From Bisporella sp. PMI_857 (Eukaryota; Ascomycota; Leotiomycetes; Helotiales; Helotiaceae), in the NCBI GenBank assembly GCA_021307315.1, contig JAJSPD010000245.1:1-13927 (forward strand): a stretch of DNA of 13,927 nt. The letters are read 5' to 3'. Shown piece after piece: positions 1 to 8,161 of the stretch. Position 1 is the stretch's first letter; every line of letters starts with the position of its first letter. The position numbers were made by a program, and so were the translations under genes. The notes under the pieces are model-generated. The model ran no database searches. It was given only the letters and a program-made list of their open reading frames with translations, and had not been told where the DNA came from.

Positions 1-1
1 A

Positions 2-151
2 AGCAAATTACCATCTCGAACGGCAGCGAACTCTTTTGCTCTGAAGCGTAAGCTTAACAATCTTCTTGCATCTCCGACGGCTCTAACGCTCTCAGATGTC
101 GCCTTTGCGATTCGAACCAGAAGCAAATGGAACAACGGAGGTACGGTTTGA
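2..151 (+). pseudogene. Possible 3' remnant of an upstream gene (polyketide-synthase-linker-like, tentative)
   Basis: A frame is open from the window edge to a TGA at 149-151 (49 codons). It contains ALKRKLNNLL followed by LTLSDVAFAIRTRS. That spacing recalls the linker between the ketosynthase and acyltransferase domains of fungal polyketide synthases, where a helical segment is followed by LSLADVAYTL-like residues. The match is from memory and short. If real, the gene is truncated: a stop follows at once and nothing resembling an acyltransferase follows downstream. It could equally be the C-terminus of an unrelated protein or chance. No start is visible in the window. Confidence 0.22.
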
Positions 152-774
152 CCGGAAACATTCTTTTTGTGAGGCTGTAAATAATAGTCAATCAATACAA
201 CGTGCCTTCTCATTTGTAAGTGTGCCTTCTCGAAATGCGGGTTAGACGTTGGCTAGAAGATAAGAGTTGACTGCGACATGGGCTTAAGGAGCGAACAGCG
301 CAGGCGACGTGAGGGAAGGTTGTGCTCCGGGCCGACCCTTCGAACCAGGGGAAATATAGTGAGCTTCTTCCAGTTTAGCCCTTGTCCGTATGCCAAGGAT
401 TCTGATTACTTTGGGCGGTGTTCTCCATACAGTATGCGGACAGGAAATCACAGCCAAAGCACCACGAAAGTCCATCACGACGGGGTCAGAACCTGCCTTC
501 TGCAGTCCCTTCTCTCCTAACGATTCGTATATTGACCGCAAAGGCCAAAAACACGCAGACATATCGATGCTCAGACACAGCATACTTTGTACAGCCCAGA
601 GACCCGAAGTTAAAGTATATCAAGGCAGCCTAAAGAGCAGTCTCTCGAACATATACTGTGCATGCTTTTCAAAGCATACCGCTCCGTGTAATATAATTGA
701 GAGAATCGCCTTTTCAATTTCGATAACTCTTTTATTCGAGCGAATATTCAGAGTAATCATATATGCTAGTGAAG
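152..774. other. Intergenic region upstream of the cysteine-rich secreted protein gene
   Basis: No convincing gene is seen on either strand. The longer open frames here (278-520 and 390-848 on plus, 284-583 on minus) overlap each other and show no recognisable domain or coherent composition. The stretch should contain the promoter and 5' UTR of the gene starting at 775, and its last 100 bases become AT-rich. A small palindrome, ATTCG-ag-CGAAT, lies at 734-745. No clear TATA box was found. Confidence 0.5.
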
Positions 775-1425
775 ATGCATTCGTTCGCTCTCTACGTCTT
801 CTTCGCCGCCCTTATCCACTTTTTAAATGCAGAGCGCCTCCGCGCTAACATCCATGCTCCTCTGCCAACCGCCGCTCCGCTGTTCATCCGTACGGTTATT
901 GAAACATGTGCTGTGGGTCAAACCTCCTGCCTTGACGGCAGCGGCGGTTGCTGCCCCATTGGCGCTGCCTGTACATTCAATACTCGAGGTATAGGTGTCT
1001 GCGCCGAAGCCTGCGGCGCTGGATCCACCTGTACCGGCATCCTGAACGGTCTCTGCTGTACGGTTGGCTACACCTGCAACTACGTGTCAACATTGTGCAT
1101 TTCGAATAACTTCGGGTTCCATGCGCCGACTCAGGCGGACGTGTCGGTTTCGCCAACGCTTACGGTGCCGACGCCTACAGGATCTCAGTCCTTACCGTCT
1201 CCGTCGCCAGCGCAATCGTTTACCTCAATGCCAACAGAGCCTACCCCGCTGTCAACAGCAACAACGCAAGAGCCTACTACTTCGACAACGCGCTCCTTAA
1301 CAACTACAACAGGGACGGCAGTACCGTCTGCCGTCACTGTCACTGCTAATGGGCAAACGAAGCTGGGGCTCAATCTGAAGGTGTTATTAGCTCTGTACGG
1401 ATTTTGGTTTCTGTGGAGGCTGTAG
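775..1425 (+). CDS. Secreted cysteine-rich protein with predicted GPI anchor
   Basis: The protein has 216 residues from the ATG at 775. An in-frame ATG lies 12 bases earlier at 763, but only the second has A at -3, and it begins directly with a classic signal peptide (residues 1-19, hydrophobic core LYVFFAALIHFL, ending LNA). Twelve cysteines form two tandem modules of C-x(5,6)-C-x(6,7)-CC-x5-C-x(6,9)-C: C45, 52, 59, 60, 66, 76, then C80, 86, 94, 95, 101, 108. A Ser/Thr/Pro-rich stalk follows (about 112-190). A possible omega site lies at N192-G193, and the protein ends in a hydrophobic tail (VLLALYGFWFLW). This is the layout of fungal GPI-anchored wall or membrane proteins with GCCP-type cysteine motifs, whose function is generally unknown. 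No intron is needed. It has small, Cys-rich, effector-like features, but the GPI tail argues for retention at the cell surface. Secretion is well supported; the molecular role is not known. Confidence 0.8.
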   Translation: MHSFALYVFFAALIHFLNAERLRANIHAPLPTAAPLFIRTVIETCAVGQTSCLDGSGGCCPIGAACTFNTRGIGVCAEACGAGSTCTGILNGLCCTVGYTCNYVSTLCISNNFGFHAPTQADVSVSPTLTVPTPTGSQSLPSPSPAQSFTSMPTEPTPLSTATTQEPTTSTTRSLTTTTGTAVPSAVTVTANGQTKLGLNLKVLLALYGFWFLWRL

Positions 1426-2056
1426 TTCGACGGAGGGCTCGATGTATAAGAGAAGGGATAATACTTTGAGAATGAAGGGTATCGGGAAGAAGAAGAAGAG
1501 TAGACAAATAACTGTGGACTTGAGTGAGGGGAGATCCTTTTATGAGACTGAGAAGGGACCGTTGGTATTTCAGGTCTTTATAGATTCGCTTAAGAGTAGG
1601 AAACATCTCTTTAAAGTTCGGAAAGTATTAGGAGTATTCGTATCAACTAAGTATAACATCGCCGATGATACCGTATGTTGGGATCCTCACAGCGGGTCGG
1701 CCCACCCTCCCTGCTAGCGGTGGCGAGTTTACAGTATTTTTGTGCTTGAATTGTTTGCTAGTAAATCCCGCTAATTAGAAGAATTCAGAAGCTCCCACTT
1801 CGATAGATCTTTCTAGCAGCATGTGTTGTTCGATCCTGGCTAGTGCGGAACGATAATGATGCACATATGAATACATGCTGGAATGTACTAAGCTTATGTA
1901 CCTCCGTACACTCTCTTCAATGCCAAGTCTGTGGCTGTCTCATCTGTGGTCGTGCAAACCCTTAACCTCCTCCAAGTTCAACATCAACTTCTTCAACTCA
2001 GCGATCATATATATTCCCCACTGACGTCTACACAAAGTTCTAGCTACACGGTTCCG
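1426..2056. other. Intergenic region: 3' UTR of the secreted protein gene and promoter of the HET gene
   Basis: No supported gene. An open frame at 1442-1717 (91 codons, Lys-rich start) has no recognisable domain and lies directly after the preceding stop, so it is most likely 3' UTR. The last 100 bases before the HET start are C/T-rich (for example CTTAACCTCCTCC), typical of fungal transcription start regions. An ATG at 1920 opens a short upstream frame, described separately. Confidence 0.5.
1920..2024 (+). other. Possible upstream ORF (34 codons) before the HET gene
   Basis: ATG at 1920 and TGA at 2022-2024 enclose 34 codons in a different frame from the HET coding sequence, ending 32 bases before its ATG. 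If the mRNA starts upstream of 1920, ribosomes would meet this frame first, which could lower HET translation. If transcription starts inside the C/T-rich tract after 1940, it would not be in the message. Only transcript data can decide. The peptide has no recognisable features. Confidence 0.25.
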
Positions 2057-3943
2057 ATGGAGTACGAGCCTCTCGACTACAGCGCAGATGAGATACGGTT
2101 ACTAGAATTCGTGGAGTCGGATGGAGACACACTCGCACCCGTCGAATGCGTCCTTGCACACTACTCACTTCGCGACCTTTCACCAGCCGATCCAGGAAGT
2201 CCAAAAGACAAATTGACGGCTCTAGGCACCGAGGCTTCCCAAGTCAAATCTCGCTACACATGGGGCGATTATGTCGCCCTTTCTTACGTATGGGGAAGTT
2301 CGGTGCCGCCTTGCTTGCGGAAAATAACCATCAATAGCCACACCATGGAAGTAACCTCGAACCTCGAAGCAGCCTTGCGCCATCTACGAGACGGTCCCGA
2401 AGCCAGGTCTGGTCTCTTATTTTGGATTGACGCTTTGTGTATCAATCAGCAGGATATTGAAGAGCGGAGTAGGGAAGTAAAGCGCATGAAGATGTTATAC
2501 GAGACTGCCCAATCGGTCGTTGTATGGCTCGGAAACGAATTTGGGGGGTTTGATTTAGTGCTGGATCTGATAAATGAGATCGAAGCGGAGTTAAAGAAGG
2601 GCAAGCAGCCGATGCAGTTCATCAATGCATGGCATCGTGGGCTTGATTCCTATGAGAAGGCTGCTCGTCCGCTCTATGTCTTCTTCCATAGGCCTTATTG
2701 GAAGAGACTTTGGATTATTCAAGAACTTGTAATGGGAGATGACAATACAGTGGTTGTATGCGGAAGCCGACGGATGAGATGGCCAAGCTTGTCTACTATA
2801 ACACGAGCAATTGCCGAAAGCTTCAGCAATATTCAGAGCCACCTATCGAAAGAGCTAAACGACGAAGAAGTGCAGGAACTGTCTGAAATGGTCTGGAGAA
2901 TCGGACAGTTCCACCGCATTCGACGAAAGTCCCTTGCTTTCGAAGGAATCAACATCCAATATATAGACAACGTTGTCCGTTTAGCTCAATATTCCGATGT
3001 GACGGATGTTAAAGATAGAGTGTACGGAATTTTAGGCTTGCTTGGAGATGATTTCGCGGCCGCTATTACTCCAGACTATTCTTTATCACTAAAAGATATA
3101 TACAGCAGCTTCGTGAGGGCTTTCATCACCACGTTCGAAAACCTCAATATCATCCTGATCGGACTATCGGGATCGAAGGAAGGAGGCTGGCCGTCATGGA
3201 TTCCCGACCTGAGTCAGGCGCCGGCCGAAGACAGAGCTGCATTGAGTACTCACTATCGCGCGGGAGGAGAAAATGTCACGGAAATCTCTTTTTCAGAAGA
3301 TGGGCGAGTACTGAGATGTCAAGGGTTTCGAATACCAATTGGATCTCGGGCTGTCATTAAGCCTGGCGCTGTGGTTCCAACCTTGTATGTGGAAGAGCAG
3401 TATCGAAAGTCTGGTAGGCTTTCCAAAAGGAAGGGCACCAGGGCGCTGGATGATGCACACATGTCAGCGTTCTGGTCTTCTTCATTCCGTAACCCCACTT
3501 CTGACCACAATCTTTCCGAAGAGGATTTCAAAAGACTTCACAATGTGCATCCACCTCCAGAAGACGTTGGGAACGGCGCACTCGAGTGGTTTATATCAGG
3601 CAGTGCACTTCGTGATCTGAAAAACGATAACCTTGACAAACAAAGCGTCATTACTAGAAGTATGCACGCGTATGAAGAGATGGAATCGGCGATGCGTTCG
3701 TTGTCGAGACGAAACTTTATTGCTCTCACTGAGAAGGGACACATGGTATGGTGTGACTCTCACCTGCAGAATGACGACATTATTTGCATTGTCCTTGGAT
3801 GTAGCTATCCATTGATTTTGAGACCGCGTGGAGAGTTCTTTGAGCTTGTTTGTGAGTGTACGATCGATCAAGTTATGGCTGGCGAAGCTCTTGAGCTGTT
3901 GGGAGATGAAATCACCGAGCTGGAGACTTTTTCTATTTGCTAA
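2057..3943 (+). CDS. HET-domain protein (heterokaryon incompatibility family)
   Basis: The protein has 628 residues from the ATG at 2057 (G at +4). The frame stays open upstream to 1931, but that extension has no ATG and begins at GTG, so it should not be used. The HET domain (PF06985 family) spans about residues 72-223: YVALSYVWG (72-80), FWIDALCINQQDIEER (122-137), VVVWLG (154-159) and RPYWKRLWIIQELVMG (212-227). Family blocks continue after it: DRVYGILGLLGD (320-331), GWPSWIPDLS (377-386), and a C-terminal section with GHMVWC, DDIICIVLG and a final MAGEAL. HET proteins take part in fungal allorecognition and trigger cell death when incompatible strains fuse; most paralogues have no assigned partner. 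The gene is uninterrupted, of normal length and intronless, so it is probably functional. No STAND/NLR partner, SesA/B-like or amyloid-motif gene lies beside it. Confidence 0.93.
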   Translation: MEYEPLDYSADEIRLLEFVESDGDTLAPVECVLAHYSLRDLSPADPGSPKDKLTALGTEASQVKSRYTWGDYVALSYVWGSSVPPCLRKITINSHTMEVTSNLEAALRHLRDGPEARSGLLFWIDALCINQQDIEERSREVKRMKMLYETAQSVVVWLGNEFGGFDLVLDLINEIEAELKKGKQPMQFINAWHRGLDSYEKAARPLYVFFHRPYWKRLWIIQELVMGDDNTVVVCGSRRMRWPSLSTITRAIAESFSNIQSHLSKELNDEEVQELSEMVWRIGQFHRIRRKSLAFEGINIQYIDNVVRLAQYSDVTDVKDRVYGILGLLGDDFAAAITPDYSLSLKDIYSSFVRAFITTFENLNIILIGLSGSKEGGWPSWIPDLSQAPAEDRAALSTHYRAGGENVTEISFSEDGRVLRCQGFRIPIGSRAVIKPGAVVPTLYVEEQYRKSGRLSKRKGTRALDDAHMSAFWSSSFRNPTSDHNLSEEDFKRLHNVHPPPEDVGNGALEWFISGSALRDLKNDNLDKQSVITRSMHAYEEMESAMRSLSRRNFIALTEKGHMVWCDSHLQNDDIICIVLGCSYPLILRPRGEFFELVCECTIDQVMAGEALELLGDEITELETFSIC

Positions 3944-4329
3944 AGGTAACTGCTCTGTAGTTATTATTTGGGCTTGTTATATTATCGAACCCAGTGTTTG
4001 ACAGACTAATTCTCTCATGATGTGAGCAGAGATCTCATCTATATATATTATATGCCTATCATTAAGGATATCTTCGTGAGGTCGCTTCTCACGACCGCCA
4101 CTGTCAGCCTCGCCCAGTCCTCCAATTCAGTCAAATAGGGCTTCTGTTTCAGCCAAGGAAGGACTTATTTCAGATAATCGTGTCCCCTGACCTCTGGAGT
4201 AGTATGGGGTAGTGGTCCAGGAATTCCCATCTAAACTTGCTTCCCTGTTAATGTTCCCTCATGGTTCAGACTTTGGGCAGCCATACCGCAATGCATAAAG
4301 ACTGAATTTGTTAAAGGATGAAATCATAT
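3944..4329. other. Intergenic region downstream of the HET gene
   Basis: No gene seen. It should hold the HET 3' UTR. It includes an AT run (TATATATATTATAT, near 4040) and a perfect 7-bp inverted repeat, TCGTGAG and CTCACGA, at 4074-4080 and 4088-4094 with a 7-base loop. The hairpin is too short to assign a function. Confidence 0.45.
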
Positions 4330-4617
4330 CTAAGGAGTTTGAGTCAACTTTTTACTCCACTTCTCCCGTGGGGATTCCCACGCTGCCCTGAGTTGGAGGG
4401 GCGCACTCGCCGCAGACCTCAATTGCGCAGTTTTGTCTCTAGTTGTGGTGTGTAGGGCACCTTCTCGAGAATGAGGTCCCTTCTTGCTCGTGGGGTCACT
4501 CTTGCGGGTCAAGCCGTTGAGCAAGGCGGCAGGCTCTGGAGGCTTTGTAGTCGATTTGGCCGCTATTGCTTCGAAGATGTTGATTTGGGTCAACGGTCGG
4601 TCATTGGATGGACTCAT
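4330..4617 (-). CDS. Hypothetical small protein, 95 residues (doubtful)
   Basis: This is a complete frame on the minus strand starting at the ATG at 4615-4617 with A at -3. The product is basic and rich in Ser, Thr, Pro, Ala and Lys, probably disordered, with no signal peptide, membrane segment or recognised domain. The N-terminus reads RPLTQINIFEAIAAK. It lies antisense to, and just left of, the LINE fragment. It may be a real small gene, a remnant of a repeat-borne gene, or chance. I do not recognise it. Confidence 0.22.
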   Translation of the reverse strand: MSPSNDRPLTQINIFEAIAAKSTTKPPEPAALLNGLTRKSDPTSKKGPHSREGALHTTTRDKTAQLRSAASAPLQLRAAWESPREKWSKKLTQTP

Positions 4618-4789
4618 CTTAGAGGCGCGGATCGCTGATTAAATTTGGGTGATGTGTTGGTCGGTGAGGCGGAAGGAGAAGAGGTCGGATGAGATGTAGG
4701 TCGCACACTCGTGTCGTGTGTGGTTTGGAGGGGACTCGAAGACTCAGATGGTCGAGACTGCTATTTTAAGGAGTGACTGGATTAGAGAT
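4618..4789. other. Short gap between the small minus-strand frame and the LINE fragment
   Basis: No recognised coding content. It contains a small inverted repeat, CACAC-tcgtgtc-GTGTG, near 4705-4721. The left edge of the LINE fragment is uncertain and may fall inside this interval. Confidence 0.35.
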
Positions 4790-5766
4790 GGAGGGCAGCA
4801 GAACTTGGCTCCGTCACATTTCGAAGAGATGACCCCACCCTCCCCTCTTAGATACCTTGAATCACAGCCCCAGGGCATACTGAACTTTCGGTGTAGTTGA
4901 AACAACTCTTCTGAACATGCTTCGATCCCGACAAGACAAAGACCACAGGCAGAGACACGTGACTGGTCTAGCATCGATGAGAAGGAGCTCCGCAAACGTT
5001 TTGCACGAGAGCTACCTATACCCCGCAGCCCCAAGTCGAGGCCCGCATTAGACAGATATGTGGGGGAGGTGACAAAAGCTATACAGTCTGCCACAGAACA
5101 CGCTACACCACGGAAAAAATGGTCACCAAGAATGAGAGCCGGCTGGACCTCCGAATGCAAAGAAATACAGGCCGAGGCGCGAAGATTAAAGCGCCAGAAC
5201 GGCCGACGCCATACGGACGAGAGCTGGGAGGCCTACTGCGTAGCTCGAAACCAAAAAGGAAGAGTGATCTGCAAAGCTTTACTTCAAGCCCATCGAAACC
5301 AAGTAGAAAGCGCCATGAAAAGTCCAGAGAGTATGTGGAAGCTGGCAAGGTGGGCAAGAAACCGGGGAGAAGTGGCAGCGACAACGACCCCAGTGCTAAA
5401 AGACCCGATAACAAACATCGAGCACGTGGTGGCACAAGACAAGGCACGACTTTTAAAGGCAACCTTCTTCCCAACCCCTCCGGAACGAGACCTCCAAGAT
5501 ATCCGCGGAGTCGAATACCGAGATCAGATTCCATTTCCGGACATTACAGAGAGGGAGGTACTCCAAGCTATTGCCTCAACGCCACCAATGAAAGCCCCAG
5601 GACCAGATGGCATCATAAATAGAGCCCTCCACATCACCGCTGCCCAGCTAGCCCCGCATCTCACGAGGATATATAACCGGAGCCTACGATTGGGGTACTG
5701 CCCAGCACACTTCCGACAGTCCACAACCATTGTTCTCAGGAAACCAGGCAAGGATGACTACACTAC
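4790..5766 (+). pseudogene. Truncated non-LTR (LINE) retrotransposon: endonuclease end, linker and N-terminal part of reverse transcriptase
   Basis: One frame is open from 4901 to the apparent element edge near 5766 (about 288 codons), with an in-frame TGA at 4898-4900 behind it. It reads a linker with WSPRMRAGWTSEC and then RRLKRQ, typical of Tad/I-like LINE ORF2. Next come FPDITEREVLQAIAS, MKAPGPDGI (5587-5613) and FRQSTTIVLRKPGKDDYTTP (5711-5770), the first blocks of the reverse transcriptase. After TTP, where the family continues with a YRPI-type block, homology stops. The palm motifs, including the FADD-type catalytic site, are absent, so the copy is dead. A weak endonuclease end (LGSVTF, where LGSDHF would be expected) precedes it near 4800. 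An initiator ATG is lacking: the open part around 5060 begins at GTG. The low number of stops contrasts with the RIP-damaged elements to the right. Confidence 0.82.
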
Positions 5767-6326
5767 CCCTGGTGTGGAGATTCTGGCCGGCGCTTTCGTG
5801 TTTCTGCAGATGGCGTTGCGGAGGGATCAGGAAGACGGCTGCCTTCCAGGTCCAGTTCGTCAAGGTTGGTGCAGGTGGAAGCATGCGATTCCTCAGGATT
5901 TTCTGGGTGTGTGTATAAGGGATGAAACCACATTGAGTGCTGGCACTTGTGGTTTGTTGTTCGAGCTGGGGAAGGTAAGAAATATGGAAAGGAAAGAGGA
6001 AAGAATATCCCTTTGCCGAGCGTACGGCTACTCTTAGGAGCTGAACTCGTGGAAGTTAAAGCCACAAAGGAGCACAGTGATCTCAGACGGATCGTCTGGT
6101 CATTATCCTCCATCAGAAAGTGGATGGCCCATTCATCTCGCGCTAGCGTCCCGTGCGAGAGTGATTAACAACCATTAGTTAAGTAGTTAAGACAAGGCAA
6201 CTTCATATGGTCGGTTTCAACCTATAAATCCTCCACATGGCTTCTTCCTTCCCTCCTCGCCTCTTCCCTGCCTCTTCCCTTCCCATCCCCACATTCGTTC
6301 AACCCCTCAACCACTTCTCCTTTATC
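5767..6326. other. Region between the LINE fragment and the ferric reductase start (promoter)
   Basis: The LINE frame continues open to 6037 but the residues after 5770 match nothing I recognise, nor do the overlapping frames on either strand (for example minus 5763-6113). The right part is the reductase promoter. It includes two direct copies of TAGTTAAG near 6176 and 6184, an imperfect inverted repeat TCTCGCGC/GTGCGAGA around 6136-6163, the TATA box at 6223 and a strong C/T tract at 6239-6300. No clear iron-regulator GATA pair or CCAAT box was found close to the start. Confidence 0.45.
6223..6229 (+). promoter_or_regulatory. TATA box of the ferric reductase gene
   Basis: TATAAAT lies 104 bases before the chosen ATG at 6327 and is followed by a long pyrimidine tract (6239-6300), a common arrangement at fungal transcription starts. 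Initiation about 30-70 bases downstream would fall after the ATG at 6237, supporting 6327 as the translation start. Confidence 0.6.
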
Positions 6327-8161
6327 ATGGATATCATTCCAGCATACGCTATCGCTGCAGGCGGCATTATTTCCCTCATTCTTCTCTACCGTCTTCGCCC
6401 TTGGTTTATTCGATTTCTTAGGCACGTATCTGTCCTCACGTCAAAACATCTCACGTATCCATACCTTCTCTATCGACATGGATTCTTCGGTCCATGGAGC
6501 CGAGCAGGTGTAGCCCTACAGATTAGTTCTATTTCAATAATCCTTTTTTGTATCGGCTTCAAAGTATCCATGTTTCCCATCAACCTCAGACCGTCCACGG
6601 CTGCAGAAGCAGGGCTTCAAGCTGGCACTCTGGCGCTGGTTACACTTATCCCTCTCCTTGCTGGCGCCCATCATGCTTTCCTCGCAGATCTGCTGGGAGT
6701 TTCTCTACGAACAATACGACTGGTCCATCGCTCTGCAGGCATCGTGACGTGTTTACTCTGCCCGCTGCATATCCTCATTGCTGTGGCTTCCAAAGCCTCT
6801 CTTCCTCTGGGCAATCCCCAAAACCTGTCTGCTGTAATCGTAGGTACCTACCTGTGAGCTATCGGCGAGAACTAACGGTTGTATAGGCAGCTTTGTCACT
6901 TGCCCTTCTCCTCCTGCTCGCTTGCCGCATCTTCCGCAAGTTCTCTTACGAAATATTCCTTCGTGTTCACCAAGCACTTTCAGCTCTCTTGACCTATGCC
7001 GTGTGGCGACATCTGCCCTCTGACAGACGCTTCCCCCGCGGCTACATCTACATCTCCGCGGGGCTATACCTGGCTACGTCTATACTGCAAGTCGGTAGCA
7101 TCATATTCTATAATGGGATTCTCCGTTACTACCGCTCCAGGGCAACACTCACGCACGACCACGGTGCGGTCAAGGTCAGCATACAGCTTCAGAAGCAGTT
7201 AGAATTCGATGCCGGCAAGTATATCAACCTATGGACACCCTCCGTTGGCTTTTGGGCTTTCTTGCAGAGTCATCCGTTCATGGTGATCTCGTGGGCGCCT
7301 GGTAAGCAGCACACGATCGATCTTCTGATCGACCCCCAGAGCGGCCTCACTCGTGATCTGCTGTACCACGCAAAGCAAAATCACGCTATAAATCTTCTCA
7401 CCATGTTCAGCGGGCCGCATGGGACAAGTGTTGCCATGGACGAGTATGGGAGTATTCTGATGGTGGCAAGCGGCTTCGGGATCGCGGCGCACTTGTCGTA
7501 TTTAAAAAGATTGATCTATGGCTATAACGCTCGCCGCACTCGTGCTCGCCGAATCCATTTAGTCTGGCAGATCCGGCACAAAAGTGAATTCCTAAGTACA
7601 TGTAGCGAGCCAATACTAACGCGGCCAGCTGATGCAGCTGTCGCCCAGTCACTTTTGAATGATGCCTTACAGGATGACAAGTTAGATGATGGCTGTGTGA
7701 GACTTAACTACGCTCTGATTTGGGTTCATTAAGCTAACGTATTTGAGATTCTCTCCATCTCAATCTATCTAGAATCAAATGATATTCTCACGTTCCCATT
7801 CGGCAAACGTGCGACTGTCTATCCAGGCACGGCACCACTATCGGAGATTTTCTTAGATGAGGTTCTAGGAAAGTATATCAAGAAACCTGCGGTTGAGGGT
7901 GCCCAAAAGGATGTAATGGCGCTGGACTCCGAAAAGCCAATGCCGGAGGAAAAGGACATTGAGCTCGGTGGTCGGGCGAGAACGATGAGGGATGGTAAGA
8001 TGCTCATCACAGGTAAGCCTCCTACACTCGGGTATTGCTTGGAACTAATAGCCTGCAAAGTATCTGGCTACAATGATGTCCGGGATCAGCTACGGGATTT
8101 AACGCGAGACTATCTCGAGGAAGGAGTTGAGTTGGTAGAATTGGATTATCAGCCGCAATAG
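6327..8161 (+). CDS. Ferric-chelate reductase (FRE/CFR family), four exons
   Basis: Membrane flavocytochrome b that passes electrons from NAD(P)H through FAD and two haems to extracellular ferric iron. Exons are 6327-6839, 6887-7696, 7748-8012 and 8061-8161, giving 562 residues. The ATG at 6327 has A at -3 and G at +4; an in-frame ATG at 6237 has C at -3 and lies near the TATA box. About seven membrane segments span residues 5-247. Haem ligands appear as two H-x13-H pairs, H134/H148 and H199/H213. The FAD motif is HPFMVIS (300-306). The NAD(P)H site is GPHG (347-350, usually GPYG) and GFGIA (367-371). The C-terminus keeps FPFGKRATVYPG, then TVSGYNDVRDQLRDL and ELDYQP. Length and domain order are normal. 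Oddities are two uncommon splice acceptors. No ferroxidase, permease or siderophore gene is adjacent, so the physiological partner is unknown. Confidence 0.9.
6840..6886 (+). other. Intron 1 of the ferric reductase gene (47 bp)
   Basis: GTAGGT donor, CTAAC branch site at 6872-6876 and TAG acceptor at 6884-6886. Phase 0. It contains in-frame stops if retained. Splicing joins NLSAVI to AALSLALLLLLACR, restoring a continuous membrane segment followed by the conserved YEIFLRVHQ block. Confidence 0.88.
7697..7747 (+). other. Intron 2 of the ferric reductase gene (51 bp) with GAG acceptor
   Basis: GTGAGA donor, CTAAC branch site at 7734-7738 and TTTGAG acceptor. Phase 0. Retention gives a stop at 7730-7732. 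Splicing joins LDDGC to ILSISIYLESND, the strand expected in fungal ferric reductases. The alternative TAG acceptor at 7770-7772, paired with the GT at 7695 that keeps phase, would create a TAA at the junction, so the rare GAG is preferred. Confidence 0.72.
8013..8060 (+). other. Intron 3 of the ferric reductase gene (48 bp, in frame, no stop)
   Basis: GTAAGC donor, ACTAAT branch-like site near 8044-8049 and CAAAG acceptor. Phase 1. The intron is a multiple of three and has no in-frame stop, so it could be mistaken for coding sequence. Removing it gives MLITVSGYNDVR, which fits the family; keeping it inserts 16 foreign residues before the VSGYNDVR block. Confidence 0.75.

Noticed and set aside
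100..125. GATTCGAACC, resembling a tRNA B box on the minus strand (also TTCGAACC near 340)
   Set aside because: The flanking bases do not form a T-arm stem and no acceptor stem or anticodon arm can be drawn around either site.
284..583. 99-codon minus-strand frame and overlapping plus-strand frames upstream of the secreted protein
   Set aside because: Several mutually overlapping frames occur here and none has coherent features; there is no reason to prefer one.
1442..1717. 91-codon plus-strand frame after the secreted protein gene
   Set aside because: It has no recognisable domain, a Lys-rich composition typical of untranslated AT-rich DNA, and a position expected to be 3' UTR.
5763..6113. 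116-codon minus-strand frame between the LINE and the reductase
   Set aside because: It has no domain or recognisable composition and overlaps other frames of similar quality; it also starts near the promoter of the reductase.
6237..6326. Upstream in-frame ATG of the ferric reductase, adding 30 residues
   Set aside because: It lies 8 bases after the TATA box, probably before the transcription start, has C at -3, and encodes a Pro/Ser-rich stretch from the pyrimidine tract rather than a leader.
7916..8161. Stand-alone 81-codon gene beginning at the ATG at 7916
   Set aside because: It is the C-terminal part of the reductase (exons 3 and 4) read through intron 3.
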